A stretch of 57,432 nucleotides of DNA from Paludibacteraceae bacterium. GTDB lineage: Bacteria > Bacteroidota > Bacteroidia > Bacteroidales > Paludibacteraceae. Under the pieces are notes generated by a model that was not told the origin of the DNA, ran no database searches, and worked only from the letters and a program-made list of their open reading frames with translations. Shown one piece after another: positions 1 through 7,716 of the stretch. Position 1 is the stretch's first letter; every line of letters starts with the position of its first letter. The stretch lies in assembly GCA_905235225.1 (NCBI GenBank), contig CAJOKE010000012.1, positions 1 through 57,432 on the forward strand, read 5' to 3'. A program made the position numbers and the translations under genes.

Positions 1-184
1 GCGGCTTCCCTGTGCGCCGCTACCCTGTAGCCTTACGGCTGCGTGACCGCAAGGGTCGCGCCGTTCTATGTGTTGCGCTGTTTCCTCACTGTGGTGACAG
101 TTCGGCGCAACACTCGGAGTGCGTTCCGTTGCACTCCTGCTCGTAACCGTCCCGTATCCGTCCCGTAAGCGAGTCGTGTGAAAT
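1..184. repeat. Left terminal copy of a structured dispersed repeat
   Basis: Bases 54-184 are a near-identical inverted copy of 57301-57432, differing by a few substitutions and one indel. Several nested hairpins are visible: GACC-GCAA-GGGTC near 46-58, a 9-bp stem (GTGTTGCGC pairing with GCGCAACAC) and GGAGTGC pairing with GCACTCC at about 116-138. Bases 1-53 extend the repeat beyond what the right end retains and hold further small stems. No coding sequence was found here. The copy ends just before the 3' end of rsmG. Confidence 0.85.
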
Positions 185-193
185 AACAACGAA

Positions 194-811
194 CTAAAGC
201 GGCAGGAAGATGAGGTGTTTTTGTTTGAACCACGGAGTGGGGAAGTATGTCTCCAACTCGGTGACCTCAGCCGTTTTGCGGAAAGGATGAATCTCTCCGT
301 CAACATTGCCGCCCTTTAGGGTAATCAACCCGTTCGGAATAGCATTCTTGTGGCGGTGATGGATGTTCTTCCGCACCAGTTTCACCAAGTCGGGAAGCGG
401 CATAACCGCGCGTGAGACGACAAAGTCAAACTGCCGTTTTTCGTCTTCTGCACGCTCCTGAATACATGTGACATTGGTCAAACCAATCTGCGCTGCGACA
501 TCTTGCGCCACGCGAATCTTCTTGCCGATAGAGTCAATAAGTGTAAATTGGCAGTCAGGGAACATCACGGCTAACGGAATACCGGGGAAGCCGCCGCCTG
601 TTCCGACATCCAGTACGGTTGTCCCGGGCTGAAAGGCGATGAATTTGGCAACCGCGAGCGAGTGGAGCAGGTGGTGTTCCTCAAGATTGGTAATGTCCTT
701 GCGGGAAATGAGGTTAATCTTCTCATTCCATTCGGGATAAAGTACCTCAAGCGCAGCGAATTGCTGCGCTTGAGTTTCCGTCAAATCAAAGTATTGATGA
801 ATAAGCGTCAT
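194..811 (-). CDS. rsmG: 16S rRNA (guanine527-N7)-methyltransferase RsmG
   Basis: RsmG (GidB) is a cytoplasmic, SAM-dependent enzyme that methylates N7 of G527 in 16S rRNA. The 205 residues fit the family's usual length. The Rossmann SAM-binding motif VLDVGTGGGFPGIPLA is intact at about residues 67-82, preceded by the family's N-terminal WNEKINLISRKD segment and followed by the acidic DS after the second strand. The ATG overlaps the stop codon of the upstream yebC gene by one base (TAATG), which indicates translational coupling. It is the last gene before the terminal repeat, with no clear terminator in between. The assignment is secure. Confidence 0.95.
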   Translation of the reverse strand: MTLIHQYFDLTETQAQQFAALEVLYPEWNEKINLISRKDITNLEEHHLLHSLAVAKFIAFQPGTTVLDVGTGGGFPGIPLAVMFPDCQFTLIDSIGKKIRVAQDVAAQIGLTNVTCIQERAEDEKRQFDFVVSRAVMPLPDLVKLVRKNIHHRHKNAIPNGLITLKGGNVDGEIHPFRKTAEVTELETYFPTPWFKQKHLIFLPL

Positions 812-1530
812 TATTCAGCGATATTGGTGAAGACATTTTGTACATCTTCATCCTCTTCGATTTTGTCAATGAGTTTCTGTACAGACTCGCGCTGCTCGTC
901 CGTCAGTTGCTTGGTGTCATTCGGGATACGTACAAATTCGCAAGACTGAATCTCAAAGCCGTTCTCCTCAAGGTACTTCTGCAACTGGGAGTATTGGTCG
1001 AAATCGGAGTAGATGACGATGGTGTTTTCTTCCTCGTCCACGCCGAGTTCTTCAACCCCGAAGTCAATGAGTTCGAGTTCGAGTTCATCCAAATCAACGC
1101 CATCCTTCATGGTGATGGTGAAGCAGGCTTTGCGGTCAAAGAGGAACTGGAGGCATCCTTGTGTACCGAGTGTTCCACCGTGCTTGGTGAAGTATGAGCG
1201 GATATTGGCAACGGTACGCATATGGTTGTCAGTCGCCGTCTCAATGAAGATTGCCACTCCGTGCGGACCGTATCCTTCGTAGTTGATTTCTTTATAGCCT
1301 TCAACGGATTTGTCAGTAGCTTTCTTGATGGCGCGGTCGATATTGTCCTTCGGCATATTCTCCCGTTTGCATTGCTGTATAAGCATACGCAGGCGGGGGT
1401 TGCTGTCCGGATCGGATCCGCCTTCGCGGGCAGCAATGGTGATTTCTTTTCCTAATTTGGTGAACGTGCGGGCCATGTGTCCCCAGCGTTTCAGTTTTGT
1501 AGCTTTTCTGTATTCAAAAGCGCGTCCCAT
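811..1530 (-). CDS. yebC: YebC/PmpR family protein
   Basis: This 239-residue protein has the hallmark N-terminus with KRWGHMARTFTKLGKEI and the conserved segments NPRLRMLIQQCKRENMPKDNIDRAIKKA and YEGYGPHGVAIFIE (each read in parts). YebC-family proteins bind DNA as regulators, and recent work also links them to translation of difficult peptide sequences; the sequence alone does not say which role applies here. The gene lies 29 bp downstream of the OmpA-like gene and overlaps rsmG by one base, so it is probably in the same leftward transcript. The start at the conserved MGRAFEYRK is the expected one. Confidence 0.93.
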   Translation of the reverse strand: MGRAFEYRKATKLKRWGHMARTFTKLGKEITIAAREGGSDPDSNPRLRMLIQQCKRENMPKDNIDRAIKKATDKSVEGYKEINYEGYGPHGVAIFIETATDNHMRTVANIRSYFTKHGGTLGTQGCLQFLFDRKACFTITMKDGVDLDELELELIDFGVEELGVDEEENTIVIYSDFDQYSQLQKYLEENGFEIQSCEFVRIPNDTKQLTDEQRESVQKLIDKIEEDEDVQNVFTNIAE

Positions 1531-1559
1531 AGTGATTGAATTTTAATATTATACTCTAA

Positions 1560-4169
1560 TTAGTTACTCTGTGATAATGACTGTATTCGCCTTTCTGATG
1601 GAATCCTGCCGGATACTGTCCAGACGAATGGCTTCGATGCTGTCCGTGTGTGCCTTGTATGCAGCGGAGTCGTCTCGGTTTTGATTTCCTCAAATGTGAT
1701 GGCAAACTCAACGCGGCGGTTCTTTGCCCGTCCGGCTTTGGTCTTGTTGTCCGCGATAGGAACTTCCATACCATAACCCTTAGCCGTCATGCGCTCTTGC
1801 GGAACACCCTTGCCAACAAGGTATTTCATAACTGCGTTGGCACGTGCGTCAGACAGTTTGAGGTTGTAATCCGCCTTGCCGACATTATCGGTATGGCCTT
1901 GTACCTCGATGATGAAGTTGGAGTTCTCAATGAACTGTGCGGCAATCTGGTCAAGCAGCGGATAGGAGGCTTTCTTGATGACAGCCTTGCCGTTCTCGAA
2001 CTGAATGCCTTGCATAGCTTTCTTGAGCAGGTTGCGGATCTCTTTCTTCACTTCGGGACAACCCTTGTTGTAAGCAGGTCCTGCAACGGTCGGACATTCA
2101 TCTTTCCAATCCGGTATTCCGTCTTTATCGGTATCCAATTCGCAACCGATAGAATCAACATAACCGCGTGCCTCAACCGGTGTATTCGGACATTGGTCTT
2201 TCCAGTCCGGTACACTGTCGCCGTCGGTATCCATTTCGCAGCCGATAGAATCCACATATCCGCGTGCCTCAACCGGCGTTCCCGGGCATTGGTCTTTATA
2301 GTCATAAACGCCGTCTGAGTCGGTATCCAACTCACAGCCGTGTTCATCAATGTATCCGCGTGCCTCAACCGGCGTGTTCGGGCAGAGGTCTTTATAATCA
2401 GGCACTCCGTCGCCATCGGAATCCAGCGCACAACCATGCTCGTCCACATAACCGCGTGCTTCAATCGGCGTACCCGGACATAAGTCGAGGTAGTCATATA
2501 CACCATCTGAGTCGGTATCCAGCGGGCAACCGAGTGTGTCAACAAAGCCGTAAGCTGCAGACGGCGTATTCGGACAGTGGTCCAAGTAATCGGGAACACC
2601 GTCACCATCGCTGTCAATCGGGCAGCCGAGTTGGTCAATCTTGACATTGTGCGGCGTATTCGGACATACATCCAGAGGATCCAGAATACCGTCCTTGTCG
2701 CTGTCTTTCTTGTGGTTGGTTCCCCAGACGATGCTGAAGCCAAGTGCGACATTGACACCTTTTGATTTGTAAGGGATGTATGCAAATTTATCGGGAGCGG
2801 TGGATGTGTAACTGGTCGGAATATAGTCCATAGCGAGGGTCATGTTGACGCCGTCGTAGGGCATAAAGCTCAGACCGGCACCTATATTGCTGTATTTTCC
2901 GTTGTTAACGAGCGAGTAGGAAACAGCGAGGTTAAACCAGTTGCACGGGCGAACGGCACCGCCAATGGTCACCTCTTCATAGAACCGGCCGTTGTGCAGG
3001 TGCGTCTTGCTGAATACGCCGACACCGAGAAGGTTGTTCAGGAAATTAGCGTCCACGCCGACATTAAACTTCAGGTTAACCATCCTTGCGAAGCCGTTAG
3101 TGGCATCGGCAGTGTGAATGCCTTGTGCGTATCCTTTAAGGTTGTTGGTCACATCCCTCATCAGGCTGTCGCTGTCAAATTTGTCATTAACCACATATTT
3201 GTCGTAGTTGAATTCACCGACTCCGACAAATGCGGTGTCGATAGCGGCTTTGTATTTGCGTCCCTTGTTCCAGTAGATGAAACCGAGGTCATTAACAGCC
3301 ATAGAGATTTGTACCTGCGGGTGTGGCCTGTATGTGGCACCGAGGTCAACCGCCATACCGTAACCGCTGGGCTTGAGGTAGTTGCTCCATGGCTGGTCTG
3401 TCAGTTGTTTGAAGTCGAAGTTCTCCATTTGCGACCACCCTAATTGGGAAGGCAGTTTCTGCATGTCCATCGGGGCGGCAACATCTATCGCTCCGTCTCC
3501 GTACAGACGCCATTGCTCAGCAGAGGCATCAATGTTCAGGTCTGAATTACGGTAACCAATGTACCCTTGTCCGATAAGGAACTTGAGTTTACCGCCGACA
3601 GTCCATTCGTCATTGATTTTATGCGAGTATCCGCCGGCAATCTCGGTATATGCCACAGCGCGAACGCCGAATTGCTTGAGGCTGTAATGGTTGATACCGG
3701 TAAGGTCTTTCATACCGCCGCCTAACAAAAATCGGAACATGTCCTGCGGCAGTGAAGCCCCCATATCCATGCGCTCGGTTACATTGAAATGTACATAGCC
3801 GAAGTCCTTGATACGGAATCCGAAGCCGAGAATCTGCAGCGTGGCTTCCACATTCATCATGGTGGATTTGCGGAATGTGTTCAGCAAGGCTGCACGGTCG
3901 CCGCCTTCAGGGTGCAGGGCGGTGATGGTTTTTCCGTTATATGAATAAATAAGGTCACGCATGGTCAGTGAGTTGTTACCGCCCCAGAAGCTCATGTATC
4001 CGAGCGGGGTGAAACTGACATACCCGTTGCTAACCGGCTGGAAAGCGGGGTTGACAATGTGACGCATCGGTGCGTTCTCGAGGAAGAATAATGTGTTGAC
4101 TTCCTGTGCATTGGCTACAGAAGCGAAGCCGACCAGAACAATTACCAGTAATTTCTTCAGTTGTTTCAT
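1560..4169 (-). CDS. OmpA-family outer-membrane protein with TSP3 repeats (C-terminus frameshifted)
   Basis: The 869-residue reading frame starts with a signal peptide (cleavage after ...SVANA, about residue 21). Residues ~25-485 resemble the Bacteroidetes DUF5723-type barrel region. Seven calcium-binding TSP3-like repeats (DSDGDGVPDYxDxCP) follow at ~489-705. An OmpA C-terminal peptidoglycan-binding domain occupies ~715-826, with the motif VQGHTDNVGKADYNLKLSDARA. The last ~43 residues (after TFEEIKTE) look wrong. The adjacent frame instead gives a plausible ~40-residue charged tail with two DSIR repeats, ending at 1564-1566. One base is therefore probably missing in the T4 run at 1679-1682. 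It probably anchors the outer membrane to peptidoglycan together with the lipoprotein encoded 12 bp upstream. Confidence 0.88.
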   Translation of the reverse strand: MKQLKKLLVIVLVGFASVANAQEVNTLFFLENAPMRHIVNPAFQPVSNGYVSFTPLGYMSFWGGNNSLTMRDLIYSYNGKTITALHPEGGDRAALLNTFRKSTMMNVEATLQILGFGFRIKDFGYVHFNVTERMDMGASLPQDMFRFLLGGGMKDLTGINHYSLKQFGVRAVAYTEIAGGYSHKINDEWTVGGKLKFLIGQGYIGYRNSDLNIDASAEQWRLYGDGAIDVAAPMDMQKLPSQLGWSQMENFDFKQLTDQPWSNYLKPSGYGMAVDLGATYRPHPQVQISMAVNDLGFIYWNKGRKYKAAIDTAFVGVGEFNYDKYVVNDKFDSDSLMRDVTNNLKGYAQGIHTADATNGFARMVNLKFNVGVDANFLNNLLGVGVFSKTHLHNGRFYEEVTIGGAVRPCNWFNLAVSYSLVNNGKYSNIGAGLSFMPYDGVNMTLAMDYIPTSYTSTAPDKFAYIPYKSKGVNVALGFSIVWGTNHKKDSDKDGILDPLDVCPNTPHNVKIDQLGCPIDSDGDGVPDYLDHCPNTPSAAYGFVDTLGCPLDTDSDGVYDYLDLCPGTPIEARGYVDEHGCALDSDGDGVPDYKDLCPNTPVEARGYIDEHGCELDTDSDGVYDYKDQCPGTPVEARGYVDSIGCEMDTDGDSVPDWKDQCPNTPVEARGYVDSIGCELDTDKDGIPDWKDECPTVAGPAYNKGCPEVKKEIRNLLKKAMQGIQFENGKAVIKKASYPLLDQIAAQFIENSNFIIEVQGHTDNVGKADYNLKLSDARANAVMKYLVGKGVPQERMTAKGYGMEVPIADNKTKAGRAKNRRVEFAITFEEIKTETTPLHTRHTRTASKPFVWTVSGRIPSERRIQSLSQSN
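2049..2705 (-). repeat. Seven tandem ~96-bp units encoding TSP3-like calcium repeats
   Basis: The protein segment repeats every 32 residues in the inner units, with 28-30 residues at the edges. Each unit has a DxDxDGxxD loop, a CPxTP turn, usually VEARGYVD, and an xGC. Middle units are nearly identical in DNA as well, which suggests recent expansion or gene conversion. Unit number could vary between strains or be miscounted in an assembly. Confidence 0.85.
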
Positions 4170-4181
4170 AATCGTGCCTCC

Positions 4182-6062
4182 TTATTTTTCAGATTCATTG
4201 CTTGCAAACTTAAACACCGCATCCGTCTGTGCCGTAACGCCGATGTTGACCTTCAGGTTGTCCTCAGTAGTGATTTGGACATGGTACTCAGGGTCTTTGT
4301 CGTATGCCGGATTCATGTCTTCGGCATCCAGTTCCGCGTAGAACTCCATTTGCTTGATGGCAGTAAAGGTGTCCCAATGTTCCTTGTCCATCTCAACAGT
4401 ATAGACGGAACGTCCGGGTTCGCCGATATACGAGCGTCCTTGTTCGAACTTGACTTCGGGTGCAGCAATGAGCAAGGTGTCTTGTTGTGCTATGCGAAGC
4501 GGTTTCGTTTTGTCCTTCGGATCCATAATCTCCTTGCCGTTTTCGTCCATGAAACGAACCTTACCGCGAACGCGAACGGGCAGTTTGTTTTCAAAAGCCA
4601 AAACAAGTTTCAATGCTGCGGTCTTGATGGTGTCAATCATTTCAACGCTGGTACTTAACGAATCGAGCGATAACTTACTGAGATTAATGTCCGTCAGAGT
4701 GTCTATATAACTTGCTTCCAGCCCTTTGTTGAATACAAACGGAGCATACAGGTCTGCAAAGATTTTAATATCCGAACTGGGCAATACACGTATTTGCGGA
4801 GTGTATTGCTGATTGAAGCCCATGTGGAATTTATAACCGAGGATGTCGGGACGGATAGAGAATAATCTGTCTATACGTCCTTTTCCGTCCGTTTTGTCAA
4901 AGGTAATATATTTATATGTGATGGAATCCCCGATTTTACTGTCCAAATCCATGTAATATCTTATTTCGGGATCTGTTTTGACATCAACTATACGTTCATG
5001 CACTCTCTGTGAACCGAATTCTGCATAAACGCTGTCGTTGGTGCGTTTGGATTTGGCATAGATATAATCGCCGTACATAATCATATCTCCGGCAATCGTC
5101 GTTTTGATACTCAGTTTGACAGACGGGTCATAGAAAGGCAGTTTGGCTTTTGCCAAGTCGTGCCACTTGGGCCATTCGTCCTCAATGTTGACCGTATCGG
5201 CATCGCGCATGTCAGACGAAGGCTTGAAGTAGCCCCACAATGCTTCGAACTTGATGAACTGTACGCGCAGTTGGTAGTCGTAAGATGCTGTTTTTGGAAT
5301 ATTCACCGTAGTGCCGCCCGGAATGGTGAAATAGAAGTTAATCTGAAGGTTGCATTCCTTTTTGACGTTTGAATCATATTCGTTCCAAGCCAGACCTGTA
5401 GTCCTTTTCATAAGGTTCAGTACAAACTGATCTACAGAAAGCGGTATGGACTTGTCATATCCGAATTCGCCTTTCTTGCAAACGATGATGGATTTCTCTT
5501 TGCGTTTGAACTCGTCGCCCAGCACAATCTCCACCTTGTCCACCCATTTTTCATTTAATGGCAGATTGGTTTTTCCGATGGTACTCGTGAAACTGGCATT
5601 GGTAATCAATGCACTATCCAAACGTTCATCGCTGACATCATCGTTAATCTTGTTGAGTTGCATTGTGAAGGGGAACTCCAGCTTGATCTGTTTACCGACT
5701 TCGGAATCTTTCACTTTGCCGTTCGCTTCCAGTTTCCCTTGGCGTTCCAATTCTTCATACACGTTGAAGTGCTTGGTCACGTTAGTCACTTTCTCCTTAA
5801 GGTTTACATCGTGGTAAGTCCTTGTGACGTTAAATGTGTCACGGAAATAAAGAACTTGGTTGTCCCCAACGTAAATCCCGGACACTTGTCCGTTACCTAA
5901 AAAGTCACCGACAGTCGCGCGCATACTACCGATTGGCATAGCCAATCCTAATTCCAATTCTGAGCGCGTGTCAATGTCCTGCAGGTCGATGTCGGCTCTG
6001 CAACTGCCCATTATGGCGGCAAACGCCGTTAAAAAGGCAAACAATTGTACGTGTTTGTTCAT
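4182..6062 (-). CDS. Large exported lipoprotein, partner of the OmpA-like protein
   Basis: The 626-residue product begins with a lipoprotein signal: hydrophobic residues 6-17 followed by the lipobox MGSC, with the lipidated Cys at ~21. The mature part is rich in beta-type segments and has no enzyme motif that I recognise. It is separated from the OmpA/TSP3 gene by 12 bp on the same strand and has its own good promoter upstream (6105-6136), so the two form an operon. A structural role at the outer membrane beside the OmpA protein is an inference from this pairing. The start at MNKHVQLF is supported by the signal peptide. Confidence 0.75.
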   Translation of the reverse strand: MNKHVQLFAFLTAFAAIMGSCRADIDLQDIDTRSELELGLAMPIGSMRATVGDFLGNGQVSGIYVGDNQVLYFRDTFNVTRTYHDVNLKEKVTNVTKHFNVYEELERQGKLEANGKVKDSEVGKQIKLEFPFTMQLNKINDDVSDERLDSALITNASFTSTIGKTNLPLNEKWVDKVEIVLGDEFKRKEKSIIVCKKGEFGYDKSIPLSVDQFVLNLMKRTTGLAWNEYDSNVKKECNLQINFYFTIPGGTTVNIPKTASYDYQLRVQFIKFEALWGYFKPSSDMRDADTVNIEDEWPKWHDLAKAKLPFYDPSVKLSIKTTIAGDMIMYGDYIYAKSKRTNDSVYAEFGSQRVHERIVDVKTDPEIRYYMDLDSKIGDSITYKYITFDKTDGKGRIDRLFSIRPDILGYKFHMGFNQQYTPQIRVLPSSDIKIFADLYAPFVFNKGLEASYIDTLTDINLSKLSLDSLSTSVEMIDTIKTAALKLVLAFENKLPVRVRGKVRFMDENGKEIMDPKDKTKPLRIAQQDTLLIAAPEVKFEQGRSYIGEPGRSVYTVEMDKEHWDTFTAIKQMEFYAELDAEDMNPAYDKDPEYHVQITTEDNLKVNIGVTAQTDAVFKFASNESEK

Positions 6063-6104
6063 ATAATATATGTTTAGAAGTTCTGTGCTTCACCAAAAAA
6101 CGCG

Positions 6105-6136
6105 CAAAAGTACGATTTTTTTCTCATATATGCAAA
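6105..6136 (-). promoter_or_regulatory. Promoter of the lipoprotein/OmpA operon
   Basis: Reading leftward, a TTTG -33 box (6133-6136) and a TActTTTG -7 box (TACTTTTG on the minus strand, 6105-6112 as CAAAAGTA on plus) are separated by exactly 20 bp. This is the Bacteroidetes primary-sigma consensus. The -33 box is made of the last Ts of the upstream gene's terminator. Confidence 0.85.
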
Positions 6137-6161
6137 AAAAAGTGCAGACCTTTGCACTTTT
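6134..6161 (-). terminator. Rho-independent terminator of the RecD-like helicase gene
   Basis: A 9-bp stem (AAAAGTGCA at 6138-6146 pairing with TGCACTTTT at 6153-6161) with a 6-nt loop is followed on the minus strand by eight Ts (6134-6141). The helicase stop codon (6160-6162) lies inside the stem. The T tract followed by G also serves as the next promoter's -33 box. Confidence 0.85.
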
Positions 6162-7560
6162 ATTTGATTTTTCCGTTATCTATGAGGTAGATTTTTTCTG
6201 TGGCGCGGGTGATGGCTGTGTACAACCACCGTAGATAATCCTTTTGGTCATCCTGTGCGGCTTCTGCTTCGGGGGGAAATCCTGGGTCTATAAAAACATT
6301 CTTCCACTGTCCGCCCTGCGCTTTGTGGCATGTAACAGCGTAGGCAAAGCGGACTTGCAGGGCATTGTAGTATTCGTTTTCGCTGATAATCTTGAACAAC
6401 TCCCTTTTGTTTCGGATATCCGGATAATCGTCGGCAATTTTCGTGTAGAGTTTCTGTTGCATCTTGTAATTTTTTTCCGGCGAATCGGTAGTCAGTGTGT
6501 CCAGCCAGATGACGGCATCCACTTCCCAGTCATAATCAATAAGCCGTAAGGATGCGTCGGCAAAATGAAATCCGTACAGTTCGCGTTCGTTCCTTAAGCG
6601 GATAATTTCCGCCATGTCGCCGTTGGCAAGGAAAGGCAGGTTTTCGTATTCGGGAGTCCAGTAGTAGTTGTTTTTGCTTATCATTATCCGATCACCGTTA
6701 CTGAGCAAATCCTCTTTCCAGAATATTTGTGACCTGACACCTTGGTTAAACAGGTTGGTCCGTTTGTTTGTGCGGGTCAGAATAATGGTTTCTTCGCTTC
6801 CGGCATTGGCGTAACTTTGTTCCAGCAGGTCCTGAATACCGACTCCTGATAATAATTGCAGGTCTTTGGTGGGTGTTATATGCGGGGTATAAACACCGAC
6901 TGCCAGCTGTTGGCGAATTGCGGTGGCATTACTTAAAATACCGCTGTCCAAGGCCTGTCTTTCCACTTTAGTCAGGCAGAAAGAGGTGACATCCAGTCCG
7001 TATCCCGATAAAAAGGACGCTTCCAGTGCTTTGCTCTCACTATTACCTACCGGCGGTAGCTGGGCATCATCTCCTAACAATAACATAGAACACCCGGAAC
7101 CGCTATAAACATATCGAACCAAATCATCCAAGAGACTGCCGGTACCGAATTGATCGTTATCGCGGCGTGCGGAAATCATACTTGCTTCATCTACAATAAA
7201 AAGCGTGTGTTCAAACTTGTTTTCCGCGATGGAGAAGGTCTCTTTTAATCCTGAATCGCGCCGGTAAATCCATTTGTGAACCGTGAAAGCCGGATAACCG
7301 GAATAGCGTGACAGTACTTTTGCCGCCCGTCCGGTCGGTGCAAGCAGGACACAGTTTTGCTGTAATTTTTCCATCGCCCGCACCAAAGCACTTACCACAC
7401 TGGTTTTTCCCGTGCCTGCATACCCTTTAAGGACAAAGCATTTATGGGGAGTATTACTGATAAGAAATCGTCCGAGCAGGTCAAAAAGTTGTTCTTTTTC
7501 CTCGTTAGGAACAAAGGGTAATTCTGCCTTAATTCGCGATATTATGAATTTTTCCAACAA
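6160..7560 (-). CDS. RecD-like superfamily 1B DNA helicase
   Basis: This 466-residue ATP-dependent 5'-3' DNA helicase has Walker A GYAGTGKTS at ~46-54, motif Ia LLAPTGRAAKVLS, Walker B FIVDEASM at ~122, motif III LLGDDAQLPPVG, and near the C-terminus a UvrD_C_2-type segment with VTCHKAQGGQW and LYTAITRA. It is shorter than RecD of RecBCD or RecD2 and matches the compact AAA_30 + UvrD_C_2 helicases of Bacteroidetes. A general repair or replication-restart role is an inference. No ATG fits the N-terminus: the frame opens with two TTG codons (7558-7560 and 7555-7557), so a TTG start is proposed. It diverges from ffs. Confidence 0.9.
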   Translation of the reverse strand: MLEKFIISRIKAELPFVPNEEKEQLFDLLGRFLISNTPHKCFVLKGYAGTGKTSVVSALVRAMEKLQQNCVLLAPTGRAAKVLSRYSGYPAFTVHKWIYRRDSGLKETFSIAENKFEHTLFIVDEASMISARRDNDQFGTGSLLDDLVRYVYSGSGCSMLLLGDDAQLPPVGNSESKALEASFLSGYGLDVTSFCLTKVERQALDSGILSNATAIRQQLAVGVYTPHITPTKDLQLLSGVGIQDLLEQSYANAGSEETIILTRTNKRTNLFNQGVRSQIFWKEDLLSNGDRIMISKNNYYWTPEYENLPFLANGDMAEIIRLRNERELYGFHFADASLRLIDYDWEVDAVIWLDTLTTDSPEKNYKMQQKLYTKIADDYPDIRNKRELFKIISENEYYNALQVRFAYAVTCHKAQGGQWKNVFIDPGFPPEAEAAQDDQKDYLRWLYTAITRATEKIYLIDNGKIK

Positions 7561-7564
7561 AATA

Positions 7565-7596
7565 TTTGGTAGTTTGAAAAAAAAGCAGTACTTTTG
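7565..7596 (+). promoter_or_regulatory. Promoter of the SRP RNA gene
   Basis: TTTG at 7565-7568, a 20-bp spacer and TACTTTTG at 7589-7596. Transcription should start at about 7603, just before the RNA's 5' stem. The -33 box lies within 10 bp of the divergent helicase start codon. Confidence 0.85.
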
Positions 7597-7615
7597 CAGC
7601 GTTTTTGGAGTTATT

Positions 7616-7712
7616 AGGTAGGTGCTACACGACCAGCTCCCTCTGAATTCCCCCAGGTCTTGACCGAAGCAAGGGTAAGAGGTTGTAGCGGTGCGATGTA
7701 GAAAGCCTACCT
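7616..7712 (+). ncRNA. ffs: Bacterial small SRP RNA (4.5S RNA)
   Basis: The RNA scaffold of the signal recognition particle, which binds Ffh. The 5' end (AGGTAGG, 7616-7622) pairs with the 3' end (CCTACCT, 7706-7712). The apical domain has the diagnostic asymmetric-loop and tetraloop sequence around AGGTCTTGACCGAAGCAAGG. The ~97-nt length suits the small bacterial form. A perfect promoter precedes it and a run of seven Ts (7712-7718) follows, overlapping the stop codon of the converging rlmD gene. The exact ends are estimated from the pairing. Confidence 0.93.
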
Positions 7713-7716
7713 TTTT

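Noticed and set aside
1..193. tRNA or rRNA fragment at the contig end
   Set aside because: The hairpins do not form a cloverleaf with conserved T-arm bases, and no rRNA motif is recognised.
1650..2785. Long plus-strand and alternative minus-strand frames across the TSP3 repeats
   Set aside because: They are shadows of the repetitive OmpA/TSP3 coding sequence; their peptides have no domain or start logic.
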